Shown: piece after piece, positions 8,707 to 17,293 of the stretch
Layout: every line of letters starts with the position of its first letter
How positions within the stretch are numbered: the first letter of the stretch is position 1
NCBI RefSeq assembly: GCF_000330505.1
Contig: NW_004440347.1
Coordinates: 162,055 to 180,135 of the forward strand
Length of the DNA: 18,081 bases
Direction of reading: 5' to 3'
Source of the DNA: Entamoeba invadens IP1
Lineage: Eukaryota; Evosea; Mastigamoebida; Endamoebidae
The notes under the pieces: generated by a model
The model's database searches: none
Told to the model about the DNA's origin: nothing
What the model saw: the letters and a program-made list of their open reading frames with translations, nothing else
Program-made: the position numbers and the translations under genes

Positions 8707-9187
8707 CTTCCTTCAAAAAACACTCACGGCAAATACTTTATTTTGGTTAAGGTGGTGGTGGAAAAAGCCGGTCCCTTGATTTTGTAACGAATTGTGTTTT
8801 GTGTTTTAAATAAACGTTTTTGTTCAAAAAATTAAAAATAAACACAGAAAGGTTACCCCATTTTGTTCAAAACTTTTTTTCATGTTAAACAATTATAGTT
8901 ATTTTTAATTAATGAATACTATTTTAACAAATTAAATGCAAAGAACATTTTTGTGTTTTTATTTGTTGATTGCTAAACAATAAAATAGTTAAAATTAATT
9001 AAAAGTACTAATTAATATCTAACATAAAACAACGTCATTTGTATTACAAAAAAGTTTATAATGAAACAAAGAAAATACTTGGCATAAATTTAAATAAACA
9101 CAATTATTGAGTTGATCTTTTAAGATTTGTTAAAAATAGATTTAAAGTTTAAAGTTGCATTGTTTTGAAACTGAAAATGTTCAAAAT
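8707..9187. other. AT-rich spacer between repeat A and the MITE
   Basis: The first ~90 bases remain less AT-rich and continue the copy-A reading frame (NGLPSKNTHG, then KVVVEKAGPLIL and a stop), so the repeat may extend to about 8785. The remainder holds no gene that I can see. Confidence 0.5.
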
Positions 9188-9189
9188 TA

Positions 9190-9377
9190 CAGATACCTGA
9201 AAAACCGACCAACACAGAAAAAACGACCAACAAACTATAAAATGGTTTCTAAAAACTATTTAATGGTATTTCAATGCAAATTTAAAAAACACGACAAAAA
9301 ACAAAAAACTATAATTTACTATAAATTTATGGTTTGCCGGTCTTTTTTTCTGTTCCAGACTATTTTTCAGGTATCTG
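9190..9377. mobile_element. 188-bp Tc1/mariner-like MITE with TA target duplication
   Basis: The left end (9190 onward) and the reverse complement of the right end (9377 inward) both begin CAGATACCTGAAAAA and then match in blocks (GAAAAAA, GACC..CAAAC), 36 of the first 46 bases, with weaker matching for about 12 more. TA lies immediately outside each end (9188-9189, 9378-9379), the target duplication of Tc1/mariner elements. No transposase fits within 188 bp. The ORF spanning it starts at a TTG and is an artefact. The ends share CAGATA..GAAAAACC with the larger element at 17294-18055. Confidence 0.75.
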
Positions 9378-9550
9378 TAATTTGTAATCAACAATTATCG
9401 TTTTTTTATATTTATATCCCAAAAAACATTTGAAAATCTAATAAATATCATAAATCAACATCAAATAATCATGTGAAATACACACACAATTTTTTGTTAT
9501 ATTAAAATAAATAATTCAAAAAATAAATAATTACTTACTACTACAAATAT

Positions 9551-9915
9551 CTTTGCCGCCTTGCATTTTATTTGACGAAGAAATACAAAAATATGCTACA
9601 TCATCAGAAAACAAAAAATCATATTAATTATCAAATTGTGGAGTCATCACCATTGAAAACGAGAGATTCAGATGCCCGGAAGCACTCTTTCAGCCGACAT
9701 TTTTTTGGTATAGAAGCATCAGGTATCCACGAGACAACTTACAACTCAATCATGAAGTGCGATGTCGATATCAGAAAGGACTTGTACGGAAACATCGTTT
9801 TGTCTGATGGAACATAAATGTACTCAGGCATCAACGACAGACAAGAGAAGGAGAAAGTTTCAAATGAAAAACGAATAAGCCTAATCAAGGCTGTTTATGC
9901 TTGGCTCAATTTAAT
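9551..9915 (+). pseudogene. Actin pseudogene fragment (C-terminal half)
   Basis: Translation in shifting frames follows actin from about residue 215 to about 345 of 375: LC..A (KLCYVALDF region), [17 protein letters not shown], a TAA at 9625-9627, [25 protein letters not shown] in two pieces, then, after an extra T in the run 9700-9706, [37 protein letters not shown], a TAA at 9815-9817, MYSGINDRQEKE, and finally a worn match to the KYSVWIGGSI region near 9890-9912. A one-base deletion also lies near 9571. Two nonsense codons and at least two frameshifts exclude function. The N-terminal half and the last ~30 residues are absent. No introns, which says little because Entamoeba actin genes generally lack them. 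It starts about 170 bp after the MITE. Confidence 0.93.
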
Positions 9916-11020
9916 TATATTCATATTGGTGTTTATTTGGTTTCGTTTTAATATTATTATAATTATTGTAATAATCAATCATAAAATATATAATAATTTA
10001 CTATCAGTTATATAATTCACAAGTTGATTAATTATAGTTTGATTTTTAATTAAAATTACTATACAATTTATTATTCTTTTGTCACGCATTGTATAATGTA
10101 TCCAAAACGGCCATTTTTCTCGACTTAAATTGATGTTTTATAGCGTTGTTTTACCATATAAAATAATTATTTAATATTATCATTGTGTTAATACAATAAC
10201 ACATAAAATTAATAGTAAGTAGTGGGTTTATATCTTAATATTTTGTTGTTATTTGGTTCTCTAAGTATTTTTAGTTTGAGTGGAATCCATTTTTATTTTA
10301 AACAACAATATTTTTGTTATGTTGTTATTTTATTTTGGTTTGAACCAATCTTATTGGTTATATCGAACCCAAATTGTTGCACGTGTTTTAAGTGTTTTTT
10401 ATTTTGTTTTTTTAAAAACTTGAATATCTGATAATATTATTTAATCAATTTTTATTAACAATTTTATTTGTTTATGAAAACAGTTTATTTTAGTATTATT
10501 TTTATTACTAATATTAATTTGTTAAATTGTATATTTTATTGATTGAAGGACCAATCTTTAACAAAAAAAGATTAATTTAAGTTTATGAATGATGAAATGT
10601 TTTATAAATAATTCAAAAGTTTGAATTTGAGTTGAACTATATTATCAAATAAGTCAATAATCGTTCTAAAGTGTTCATGAAAAGTCGCCATTATTTTCAT
10701 TTTTTTGGAAAAGTGAAATTATTTTTTGAAATTTTTTTCTAAAAAAAACAAAAAGAAAATTTTTCAGTCCTCGTAGGGTTAATAAATATTTTGAAATTGT
10801 ATAATTTAAAAATATTTTGAACCAAATATAGATATTAAATTAATTACATATTTATATTAAACTCTTTCGTTTAATAAATGAAACATATGTTTTCATTTAT
10901 TAACAAAAAATACTTTTTTGTTCTTATTAAATTATTATTCAAACTATATTTATTTATTTCAAAATATTAAAAACTAAGTGATAACTTGAATTATTAATTT
11001 ATAATACAGAATCATCATTT
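9916..11020. other. AT-rich intergenic stretch, one hairpin, no supported gene
   Basis: A hydrophobic ORF at 10222-10431 starts at GTG and is composed mainly of T-rich codons; I do not regard it as a gene. A strong palindrome at 10871-10903 is listed separately. At about 11024-11110 the composition becomes coding-like again (DFDDQKIVKVLDNIKIGVE in frame 2), which may belong to the decayed gene that follows. Confidence 0.5.
10871..10903. repeat. Hairpin TTAATAAATGAAA / TTTCATTTATTAA
   Basis: 13 of 13 bases pair, with a 7-nt loop CATATGT. The arms are AT-rich but not simple runs. Confidence 0.6.
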
Positions 11021-11180
11021 AATGTCGACAAAATCGACTATTAAGATTTTGACGATCAAAAAATAGTAAAAGTGCTCGACAATATCAAAATTGGCGTGGA
11101 AAAATATAAAAATTGTTATTTATAAGATTTGTTGAAATTGGTCATTAATTTGCACCGGTGTCATCGTTGCCAGTAAATAA

Positions 11181-11530
11181 ATAAACGTTGATTTACTCAA
11201 ACCATATCCAGATGTCTCATTCTTATATAGTGTAAACAAGTTGATGAGAAAACACTTGATTTTACACCAACAAAAGGAGCACCAAGTTTGTCAAAAATGC
11301 GAGTCATTGCATGCTCAAATATTGGGTATTACGAAAACATGAACGACCCGTATTTGGCTGTTAGATGTCAATGTGATATCAACGAGTTTTCAGTTGTGTT
11401 GGACTCGTGGCACTCAGAAAAGAATCTTCACACGTTCTTGTTTATTCCTGGTAAAATAAACCAAAAGTTTGTCAAAAAAATAAAAGGAGAGTTGGATTGT
11501 CATGAAATTTGTGTGCGAAAATTGATTTAA
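11181..11530 (+). pseudogene. Decayed 3' end of an unrecognised gene
   Basis: Frame 3 from 11181 reads INVDLLKPYPDVSFLYSVNK and LMRK. The coding signal then continues in frame 2 from about 11252 (TLDFTPTKGAPSLSKMRV, then YYENMNDPYLAVRCQCDINE and onward) to a TAA at 11528-11530. One base lost in the A run at 11249-11253 explains the change. Upstream, a TAA at 11178-11180 and further coding-like DNA back to about 11024 (with its own stops) suggest a longer decayed ORF. Alternatively the ATG at 11297 opens an intact 77-codon ORF. A TAATTT motif overlaps the stop, as at real gene ends here. I do not recognise the family; the style (short hydrophobic strands, Asn/Lys-rich) resembles other Entamoeba repeat proteins. 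Confidence 0.5.
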
Positions 11531-11894
11531 TTTCTTTGAATGATTATGTTTGGCAATTTATAATTAATAGAACTCAATTTAAAATCAATTTTGTAGTTTT
11601 TAGGTCAATTTCCCGATAAAATAAAACATTAAAACCATATTAAAAAGATTTTACTCAATTAGGTCATTTGAGTAAGCAGAATAATTTATTTTTAGAAAAA
11701 TAAAAATTCTTTCAATTAAAATCTTTCATCATTGTTTTACCAAATGATTCACGTTTTTTTGTGATATAACAACAAAGTAACAAAAAAACTTTATAAGTTT
11801 TACACTTTTAATTTGTGGAATGTTAAATTTTTACAATCATCATACGGAGAATAAACACATTTCAAAGTGTCAGTTTAACCTTTCAACAAGACAT
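11531..11894. other. AT-rich spacer between two convergent decayed genes
   Basis: The flanking coding relics point towards each other (plus strand ending at 11530, minus strand ending at 11895). No ORF or repeat of note between them. Confidence 0.55.
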
Positions 11895-12528
11895 TTAACG
11901 ATGATAATCAATTAAATAAATCTTCAAATTTTGCTTTGTTAAAACCTGCTGACGTATGAAAATTGTATTGTCACGAAATTTGTCTATAAAATTCACGCTT
12001 TTTTCACTTTCGACAATTTCCTTTTCAATTTCACCATTATTATTGAAATTGTATTTTATTCCATGAAATCCGCACAACCTCATTTTGTCGAAAATGTTCA
12101 ACAATTCAGTTTTTTGTTGGGGTTTTGACTGGAATTTACAAATTGAAAATTGACTCATTCTAGTTGGAACAATAGTGTTTCATTAACTTCCATTTTAAAT
12201 CACCATTACCATCAACTAAATCAAATAATAATTGTGTATTTGAATTGTAATAAGATTCGAGACCAACAACTTCTTTTTGTTCGTTATAAGATTGGGTTGT
12301 TTGTTTTTGAACTTTGTTTCTCTTGTGGCCTTCCCACTTTCTTTGTTTTGTTTCAGTGTTAACCAAAGTTGAGTTGCGTCCAAGTGTTGGCTTCTTTGAT
12401 GTTTATTTGTCAATAATTGTGTGTTTGGTGTGTTTAATTTCTTTTGTTTTTTGATTGTTTTTATTTAAAAACAAGTCTAGTATATTTTTCTGTTCATCAA
12501 ACCATATTGGTTCATTTGTTGAGGTCAT
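11895..12528 (-). pseudogene. Decayed unrecognised gene, about 200 codons in three pieces
   Basis: From the ATG at 12528-12526 the minus strand reads MTSTNEPIWFDEQKNILDLF and on for 41 codons to an in-frame TAA (12405-12403). The same frame resumes with TSKKPTLGRNSTLVNTETKQ and continues through VVGLESYYNSNTQLLFDLVD to a TAG at 12162-12160. A different frame then carries MSQFSICKFQSKPQQKTEL and continues for 87 codons (KFRDNTIFIRQQVL near the end) to a stop at 11895. Codon use is even throughout, so I read one ancestral gene with one nonsense change and one frameshift. No GT..AG intron would repair the first stop. The last piece could be an independent small gene, since it begins with ATG. 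The protein is hydrophilic and Lys/Asn/Gln-rich; no domain is recognised. Confidence 0.5.
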
Positions 12529-12633
12529 TGTGTCTCTTTTTGAAATTAAAGTAATTGTATGATTATTTGTTAACATTAAAACAATAAAAGATTCAGCCTG
12601 TCAAATGACAGCTAAATTCAAAAAAATTTATAA

Positions 12634-12865
12634 TTAGTTAATTGATAAAAATAGTTTTTTACTTGAAAATCCATCTTTGAGTAAGCTCTCCTAAAAATGG
12701 TTTCAATAAAACAATTATTTATAAAAATAGATTTTAATAAATTGTTTTTTTAAATATGTGTTTTTAATTAATTGTTGAATTCAAATAAACTTTTGTTGAA
12801 TTGTTATTATTGCCCACATTATTTTGTTTTACATTATTTTTGCCAACATCATTTTGTCCGGACAT
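12634..12865 (-). CDS. Possible two-exon small gene, 43 codons
   Basis: On the minus strand an ATG at 12865 opens MSGQNDVGKNNVKQNN and continues VGNNNNSTK (25 codons to 12791). A GTTTATT follows, close to the Entamoeba 5' splice consensus GTTTGTT, and a TTTTTAG ends at 12691, giving a 100-nt AT-rich intron. Joining in frame adds ESLLKDGFSSKKLFLSIN and a TAA at 12636-12634. The sizes fit Entamoeba introns (about 50-150 nt). Without splicing the ORF is 33 codons. It lies 105 bp upstream of, and on the same strand as, the decayed gene at 11895-12528, so it could be a 5' part of it. The Asn-rich first exon is an imperfect tandem repeat. Function unknown; existence uncertain. Confidence 0.3.
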
Positions 12866-12872
12866 CTATTTT
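12811..12872. repeat. Two imperfect ~31-bp tandem units
   Basis: TGCCCACATTATTTTGTTTT at 12811 onward and TGCCAACATCATTTTGTCCG at 12841 onward are adjacent diverged copies. They code the repeated VGKNNVKQNNVG part of the possible first exon on the minus strand. Confidence 0.6.
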
Positions 12873-13553
12873 AATTATGACAATTTTGTTTTGAAAATTT
12901 GAAATAATAATCGGATTTTTTTGTCTTTTACACGTTCGCTGTTTCGCCTTTTATTTATTTTAAAGAGCATAGAAAAAAATGTCAATTTTGCTTTTTCTAA
13001 AAAAATCATTGTAAACTCGTATTATTTTTTCTGAGGATTTTTTGACACACAATATCTTATTAAAAAATATTATAACAACAGAGACATAATTCTCAAGATT
13101 CGAACAAAAAATAACGTAAAGATTAATTGATTACAATTATTGGAATTAACCCAAATTGTTAGCACTTTTCCCGTCGTCAATATTTTTATTCCAATAAAAC
13201 ACAAACCATCATTTTTTTCTTTTTAGTACACGACTGTCATTCTTTCTCATGTTTTTAATGTTTATCGACAATTCAAGAAAATTCGATAGGTTCCGACAGT
13301 GGTTAAACAACATTTTTGAATTTTAGTTCTTATTTCTTATTGTTGTAATATGAAAAAAAATACGAATTTATCAATATCGACAAGTACTCCCTCGTCGCTC
13401 GACAAATTTTTGTCATAAATGATCTATTTATATTTTTTACAATTTTTTGTTTTTAAATTAATATTATAATTATTATATAAATAATAATATCTTTATGATT
13501 TTGTGTTGAAACAGACTGATTTTCCCACGACCAAAACAATAATCAAGTATTAT
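12866..13553. other. AT-rich intergenic stretch with a coding-like scrap
   Basis: No supported gene. At about 13257-13326 the plus strand gives MFIDNSRKFDRFRQWLNN and four more codons before a TAG, which looks coding but is too short to identify. Confidence 0.5.
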
Positions 13554-13800
13554 TCCATTTTCAGCTACTGTTTTTACGCCCCATTGAAACCAATTTTTTG
13601 TCCGTACTGATTGGACGCAGATGTCGTTTTCCCGCAAGCGGGTGATCCGCGACTGGGGAAGATAAAACTTGGATAAAACGGGTGCACAAACAGATTGTTT
13701 GCGTGTGTCTTCCTGAGCCTTCTTCATAATGCTCCGTATTACTCGGTTTACACTAACCCAAGGTAAACCTGTTCGACTTCGATTTAATAGAAACCATACC
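13554..13800 (-). repeat. Dispersed GC-richer repeat, copy B (more compact)
   Basis: This is the inverted partner of copy A. It keeps the two conserved blocks next to each other (13596-13800 and 13554-13573), whereas copy A has about 200 extra bases between them. The minus strand is open for 109 codons (13802-13473) and reads GLPWVSVNRVIRSIMKKAQ, then SVCAPVLSKFYLPQSR and NWFQWGVKTVAENG. The frame starts at a TTG, there is no ATG at the proper place, and copy A is broken, so I treat it as a repeat or gene relic and not a confirmed gene. It contains the palindrome CCCGCTTGCGGG. Family not recognised. Confidence 0.65.
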
Positions 13801-14531
13801 AATATTTACTTTATTATTTATATACTATTATTATAATTTATATATGATATCAAAATATAAACTTGTTTATTTATTATATTTCACAATAATTAAGGGCAAT
13901 AAGTCTTTTATGTAAAAAGTTAATGGAAATAAAAATACACAAAAAATAAAACTTGTTTAAAAACTTTCGAAATTATAAATAAGCTCGAGAAAAAAATATT
14001 TTTTGATAAATAATTTCAATTTAAGACTAAATAAGAAATATCTTCGTCTTAACTTTTTTGATCCAATAAATCGGATTATTTAAAAACTTGGGTATTTTAT
14101 GTTTATTTGATAGTAGAATGTTTATCAGTCCGTTTTTTGAATTTGACTAAATATATTATTTCTAATTAGTATTTTATGGTATTATTAAACTAAAAAAATA
14201 CCTAGATACTAAAATAATTCATTTTTATCCAAAAACAATTGTTATGATCGATTTGGGTGAAAACCCAATCTTTTTACACAAATCGAAACAAAAAATAAGA
14301 CATTGATAATAAAAACTCAAAAGTGTTGTTTTTATTATTTTTTTCTCTCGTTTTAATTATTTTTGAATGGATTAAACCCGATTTTTTAATTAAATCCAGA
14401 TTTTACTGTATAATAATTATTTTTAAACCGTAACTTAAACAAAATCTCAATAATAAGTACTCGTTGTGTTTATTAAATATAAAATTAAAACAGATAAAAC
14501 GTATAAACCATAAATATAAATAACAACATAA
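13801..14531. other. AT-rich region downstream of the 866-aa gene
   Basis: No gene seen. A small hairpin GATTTGGGT-GAAA-ACCCAATC at about 14250-14270 is followed by a T run. The 3' UTR of the 866-aa gene would lie near 14500-14531; AT-rich TTATTTATATTT on the minus strand may hold its polyadenylation motif. Confidence 0.5.
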
Positions 14532-17132
14532 TTATTTCGTTGTTGTGTTGAATCCAAAATCAAACAAAGTTGTCTGTATCATGACATCCAACTCTGGACA
14601 ATTTATTACATTCACTTTTATGTCAATTCTACAATTATTTATCTTTTTAAAAAGCGGGCAATTTTGCACATGAATTTTCTTTGTGTTTTTGTTTACTGTA
14701 ATTTCTTTGAGGTACTTACAATTTCCAATTACAACATTTTCTACTTTCTCTCCACACACCACAAAAACGACTTTCTCTCTAAAAATGGCAACTTTCTTCG
14801 TCTCGACAAATTTAGTAAAATTTTGTACCTTATTTACTGTTCCTATAATCTTACAACCTATAGCTCCCCCTTCTATGGAATCAAAGTAAACATCTTGTAA
14901 AACAACTTTTTTGACGGTGTTTTCCAATTTTAGCTTTCCAAATGTTTTCGACATCCATTTTGGTGACAAAATTCGAATATCTCGAAAATTTGCGTTTGAT
15001 AAGTCGATAATTCTTTGGTTGTCTCTATTATAAAAATTAAGAATAACAACACCATAATCGATCAGTGGAATCGATTCAAACACGAATTTTGCATTAACGT
15101 ATTGTTGTGATAATCTCATTTTTAAACTTATTTGTCGAACATTTCCACAAAAATCTATTTGTTTTTCACCATTATATTGATTTTCTGAATCAATTCTGAG
15201 ATGAAACGCCCCGTCTTGGATATTTTCAACGTGAGATGTCCGCCTGTGTATTCCTTTACCAATATCATGAAATGTGATACACGCGAAAAAAGTATCACTC
15301 ATCTGTATTTTCAAACGTTTCAACGCGCCAACTGTCATTTCCAAATGAAAATTGTAACGATCAAATTTGGTTGAAAGATATGGGAAATTCCCGATGCTGT
15401 TTGTTTCATGAAAAAATCCCTTCGTCAGTTTCTTATTAAAAAATTCATATTTTTCAAATTGTTTCAAGAAATCTTTGCTGTTGCAAATTTCAGTGTTGAA
15501 AAAGTTTGAGTGGTCACATTTTTCAATTATCGTTTTTCGTTGAAGCAAACACAAAATTTTTGAGTTTGAGCACGACGAAAAAACACTCTTTTTGTCTTTT
15601 AATGTCTTAGGGAAGTGAAAGTGTGCGATTTCAGTTTCTTTGTATTCATTTTGTTCACAAAAAGTGACTCCATAGCATCGGGTGAACTCGACATTTTGCA
15701 CAACTGAGTGTGAAACACCAACATCTTTGCAATCAAAAAAGTACATTTCATGATTTTCAATTCCATGTATTATGATGTTGTTGCTGTTTATCACAAAAAC
15801 TTTAGAAATTTTCATCTTATGTTGCACATCCAATTCATTAGTTTGAATTTCTAAATGATTTGAACATTCACTGCACATTGTGATACACAAAGTCTTGACA
15901 CATAAATTAATAACATAACAATTGTTCATACAGATTTCATTAGTTGTGTCTGTTGTAACATTGATATTTGCACATTGTCTCAGTTCTATTTTGTTGCATA
16001 CTTTACTGATAATTTCGATGTTATAGAGACCTTGAATATTCACGTTTAAAACGTTGTTTGTTGATAAATATATCTTTTTCAGTTGTTCACACTTCTCATA
16101 CACAATTAGTGGAGCTTGTAGTGTCAATAACATCTTTAAAATTTCATCGCTTTCAATAAATTTGTTCTTCATTGAATAGTCGAGATATGTTGAAACTTCA
16201 TTGTTTGATTCACTTGGTCTCTTCTCGTTTTTGATGTTATTTTCATCATCAAGTATGACATTTTCAACGTTGTAGTTATTGGTTTGGTGGTACGTCTTTA
16301 CTCGGTCATATTGTAATATCGTTTTCTCTACGACGAACACCTCTCCTGAAAATCGCGAGTTCCCTAAAAATAATGTGCCGTCAATAACATCAGACGTTTT
16401 GAATGGAGTGAAGTGCAACACAGTAATTCCAGCCTTTTCAAGTTTCTCCCTCAATTTATTTATTATAGATTTGTGTTTGATTGATATTATGTTACATTCA
16501 AGAACAGCACAAATTTTGATTGGCGGAAGGTGATGAGATTTTCTGAGTTCCGGTATTGTCACAATTTTCTCTATGAATTCGGGCATTGCACAACGCCAAA
16601 AGACGATTGATGTTATCGTTTTATTTAAAATTGTTTTTGCAACGTTTTCAAATTTGCAGTTCCACTCAATGACGTTAAGACGTTTCAAATTAGTCATTTT
16701 GTGGAGGTACTTGTTGTATGGCTTTGTGTTGTCCAAAAACACATCTGTGATCTTTGGAAATGCCAAACTGTTGATTTGACTGTGTTGTTTGAAGAACGAT
16801 GGAAATCGACTGGTTTGGACAAGTCGAACAAATTTAACGTGTTGTAAAATATTAGAAGAGTATGTGTTTTCTATCATATAATCGGGGCATTGCAGGGTTT
16901 CAATATTTGTCATCGTCTTTTCAAAAAACGAAAAAATTTGTTTGTAAATGATGCATATTTTTGAAGGACTCAATTCAATGAGAAATTTAGAAATATCAAT
17001 ATACGGATTGATGTGAAGACATTCCAAACTACTTTTACACTTTTTATTAACTAACATAAAGTTTTGGAGAGCGGAAATAGTGTTGATGTACAGAGTTACA
17101 TTCATTAAGAAGACTTGCTCCAAACGTACCAT
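14532..17132 (-). CDS. Large Entamoeba-type repeat protein, 866 aa
   Basis: A single intronless ORF runs from the ATG at 17132-17130 to a TAA. Residues 9-44 line up without a gap with residues 9-44 of the BspA-like protein at 2179-3126, including Y15, L27-V28, K30-K31, H40, N42 and P43, and the block NIETL (residues 76-80) recurs there at 56-60. The rest lacks regular 23-residue units. It consists of many short hydrophobic strands separated by polar and Cys/Asn-rich turns (for example NVEFTRCYGVTF, NKIELRQCANINV, VENVVIGNCKYLKEITV), compatible with an irregular beta-solenoid or LRR-like fold. No signal peptide, membrane helix or catalytic motif is evident. I infer a lineage-specific protein-interaction protein. 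Function unknown. The plus-strand ORFs inside it are shadows. Confidence 0.88.
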   Translation of the reverse strand: MVRLEQVFLMNVTLYINTISALQNFMLVNKKCKSSLECLHINPYIDISKFLIELSPSKICIIYKQIFSFFEKTMTNIETLQCPDYMIENTYSSNILQHVKFVRLVQTSRFPSFFKQHSQINSLAFPKITDVFLDNTKPYNKYLHKMTNLKRLNVIEWNCKFENVAKTILNKTITSIVFWRCAMPEFIEKIVTIPELRKSHHLPPIKICAVLECNIISIKHKSIINKLREKLEKAGITVLHFTPFKTSDVIDGTLFLGNSRFSGEVFVVEKTILQYDRVKTYHQTNNYNVENVILDDENNIKNEKRPSESNNEVSTYLDYSMKNKFIESDEILKMLLTLQAPLIVYEKCEQLKKIYLSTNNVLNVNIQGLYNIEIISKVCNKIELRQCANINVTTDTTNEICMNNCYVINLCVKTLCITMCSECSNHLEIQTNELDVQHKMKISKVFVINSNNIIIHGIENHEMYFFDCKDVGVSHSVVQNVEFTRCYGVTFCEQNEYKETEIAHFHFPKTLKDKKSVFSSCSNSKILCLLQRKTIIEKCDHSNFFNTEICNSKDFLKQFEKYEFFNKKLTKGFFHETNSIGNFPYLSTKFDRYNFHLEMTVGALKRLKIQMSDTFFACITFHDIGKGIHRRTSHVENIQDGAFHLRIDSENQYNGEKQIDFCGNVRQISLKMRLSQQYVNAKFVFESIPLIDYGVVILNFYNRDNQRIIDLSNANFRDIRILSPKWMSKTFGKLKLENTVKKVVLQDVYFDSIEGGAIGCKIIGTVNKVQNFTKFVETKKVAIFREKVVFVVCGEKVENVVIGNCKYLKEITVNKNTKKIHVQNCPLFKKINNCRIDIKVNVINCPELDVMIQTTLFDFGFNTTTK

Positions 17133-17175
17133 TTTAAATGATTTTTATATAGTTTTATTTTTTATATAATAAATT
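17133..17175 (-). promoter_or_regulatory. Candidate promoter of the 866-aa gene
   Basis: On the minus strand TTATTATATAAAAAAT lies about 25-40 bases before the ATG, with CTATATAAAAAT closer in. A TATA-like box at that distance fits the very short 5' UTRs of Entamoeba. The motif is AT-rich and so only weakly informative. Confidence 0.35.
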
Positions 17176-17293
17176 TTAATTATCAACTATTAAAAAACTA
17201 TTTATATATCATTTCAATTAATTAATGCTACAAACCTCAATTAAATAGTGTTTTTTGAAAAAGAAAAAATGGCATTATATCTTTTTGGATATA

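Noticed and set aside
9155..9433. 92-codon ORF
   Set aside because: It begins at TTG and is made almost entirely of the MITE's inverted repeats and flanks.
10222..10431. 69-codon hydrophobic ORF, looks like a membrane protein
   Set aside because: GTG start and Phe/Leu/Ile content explained by T-rich DNA. No partner or motif.
14250..14285. Stem followed by a T run, like an intrinsic terminator
   Set aside because: The genome is eukaryotic and the stem has a bulge; no gene ends there.
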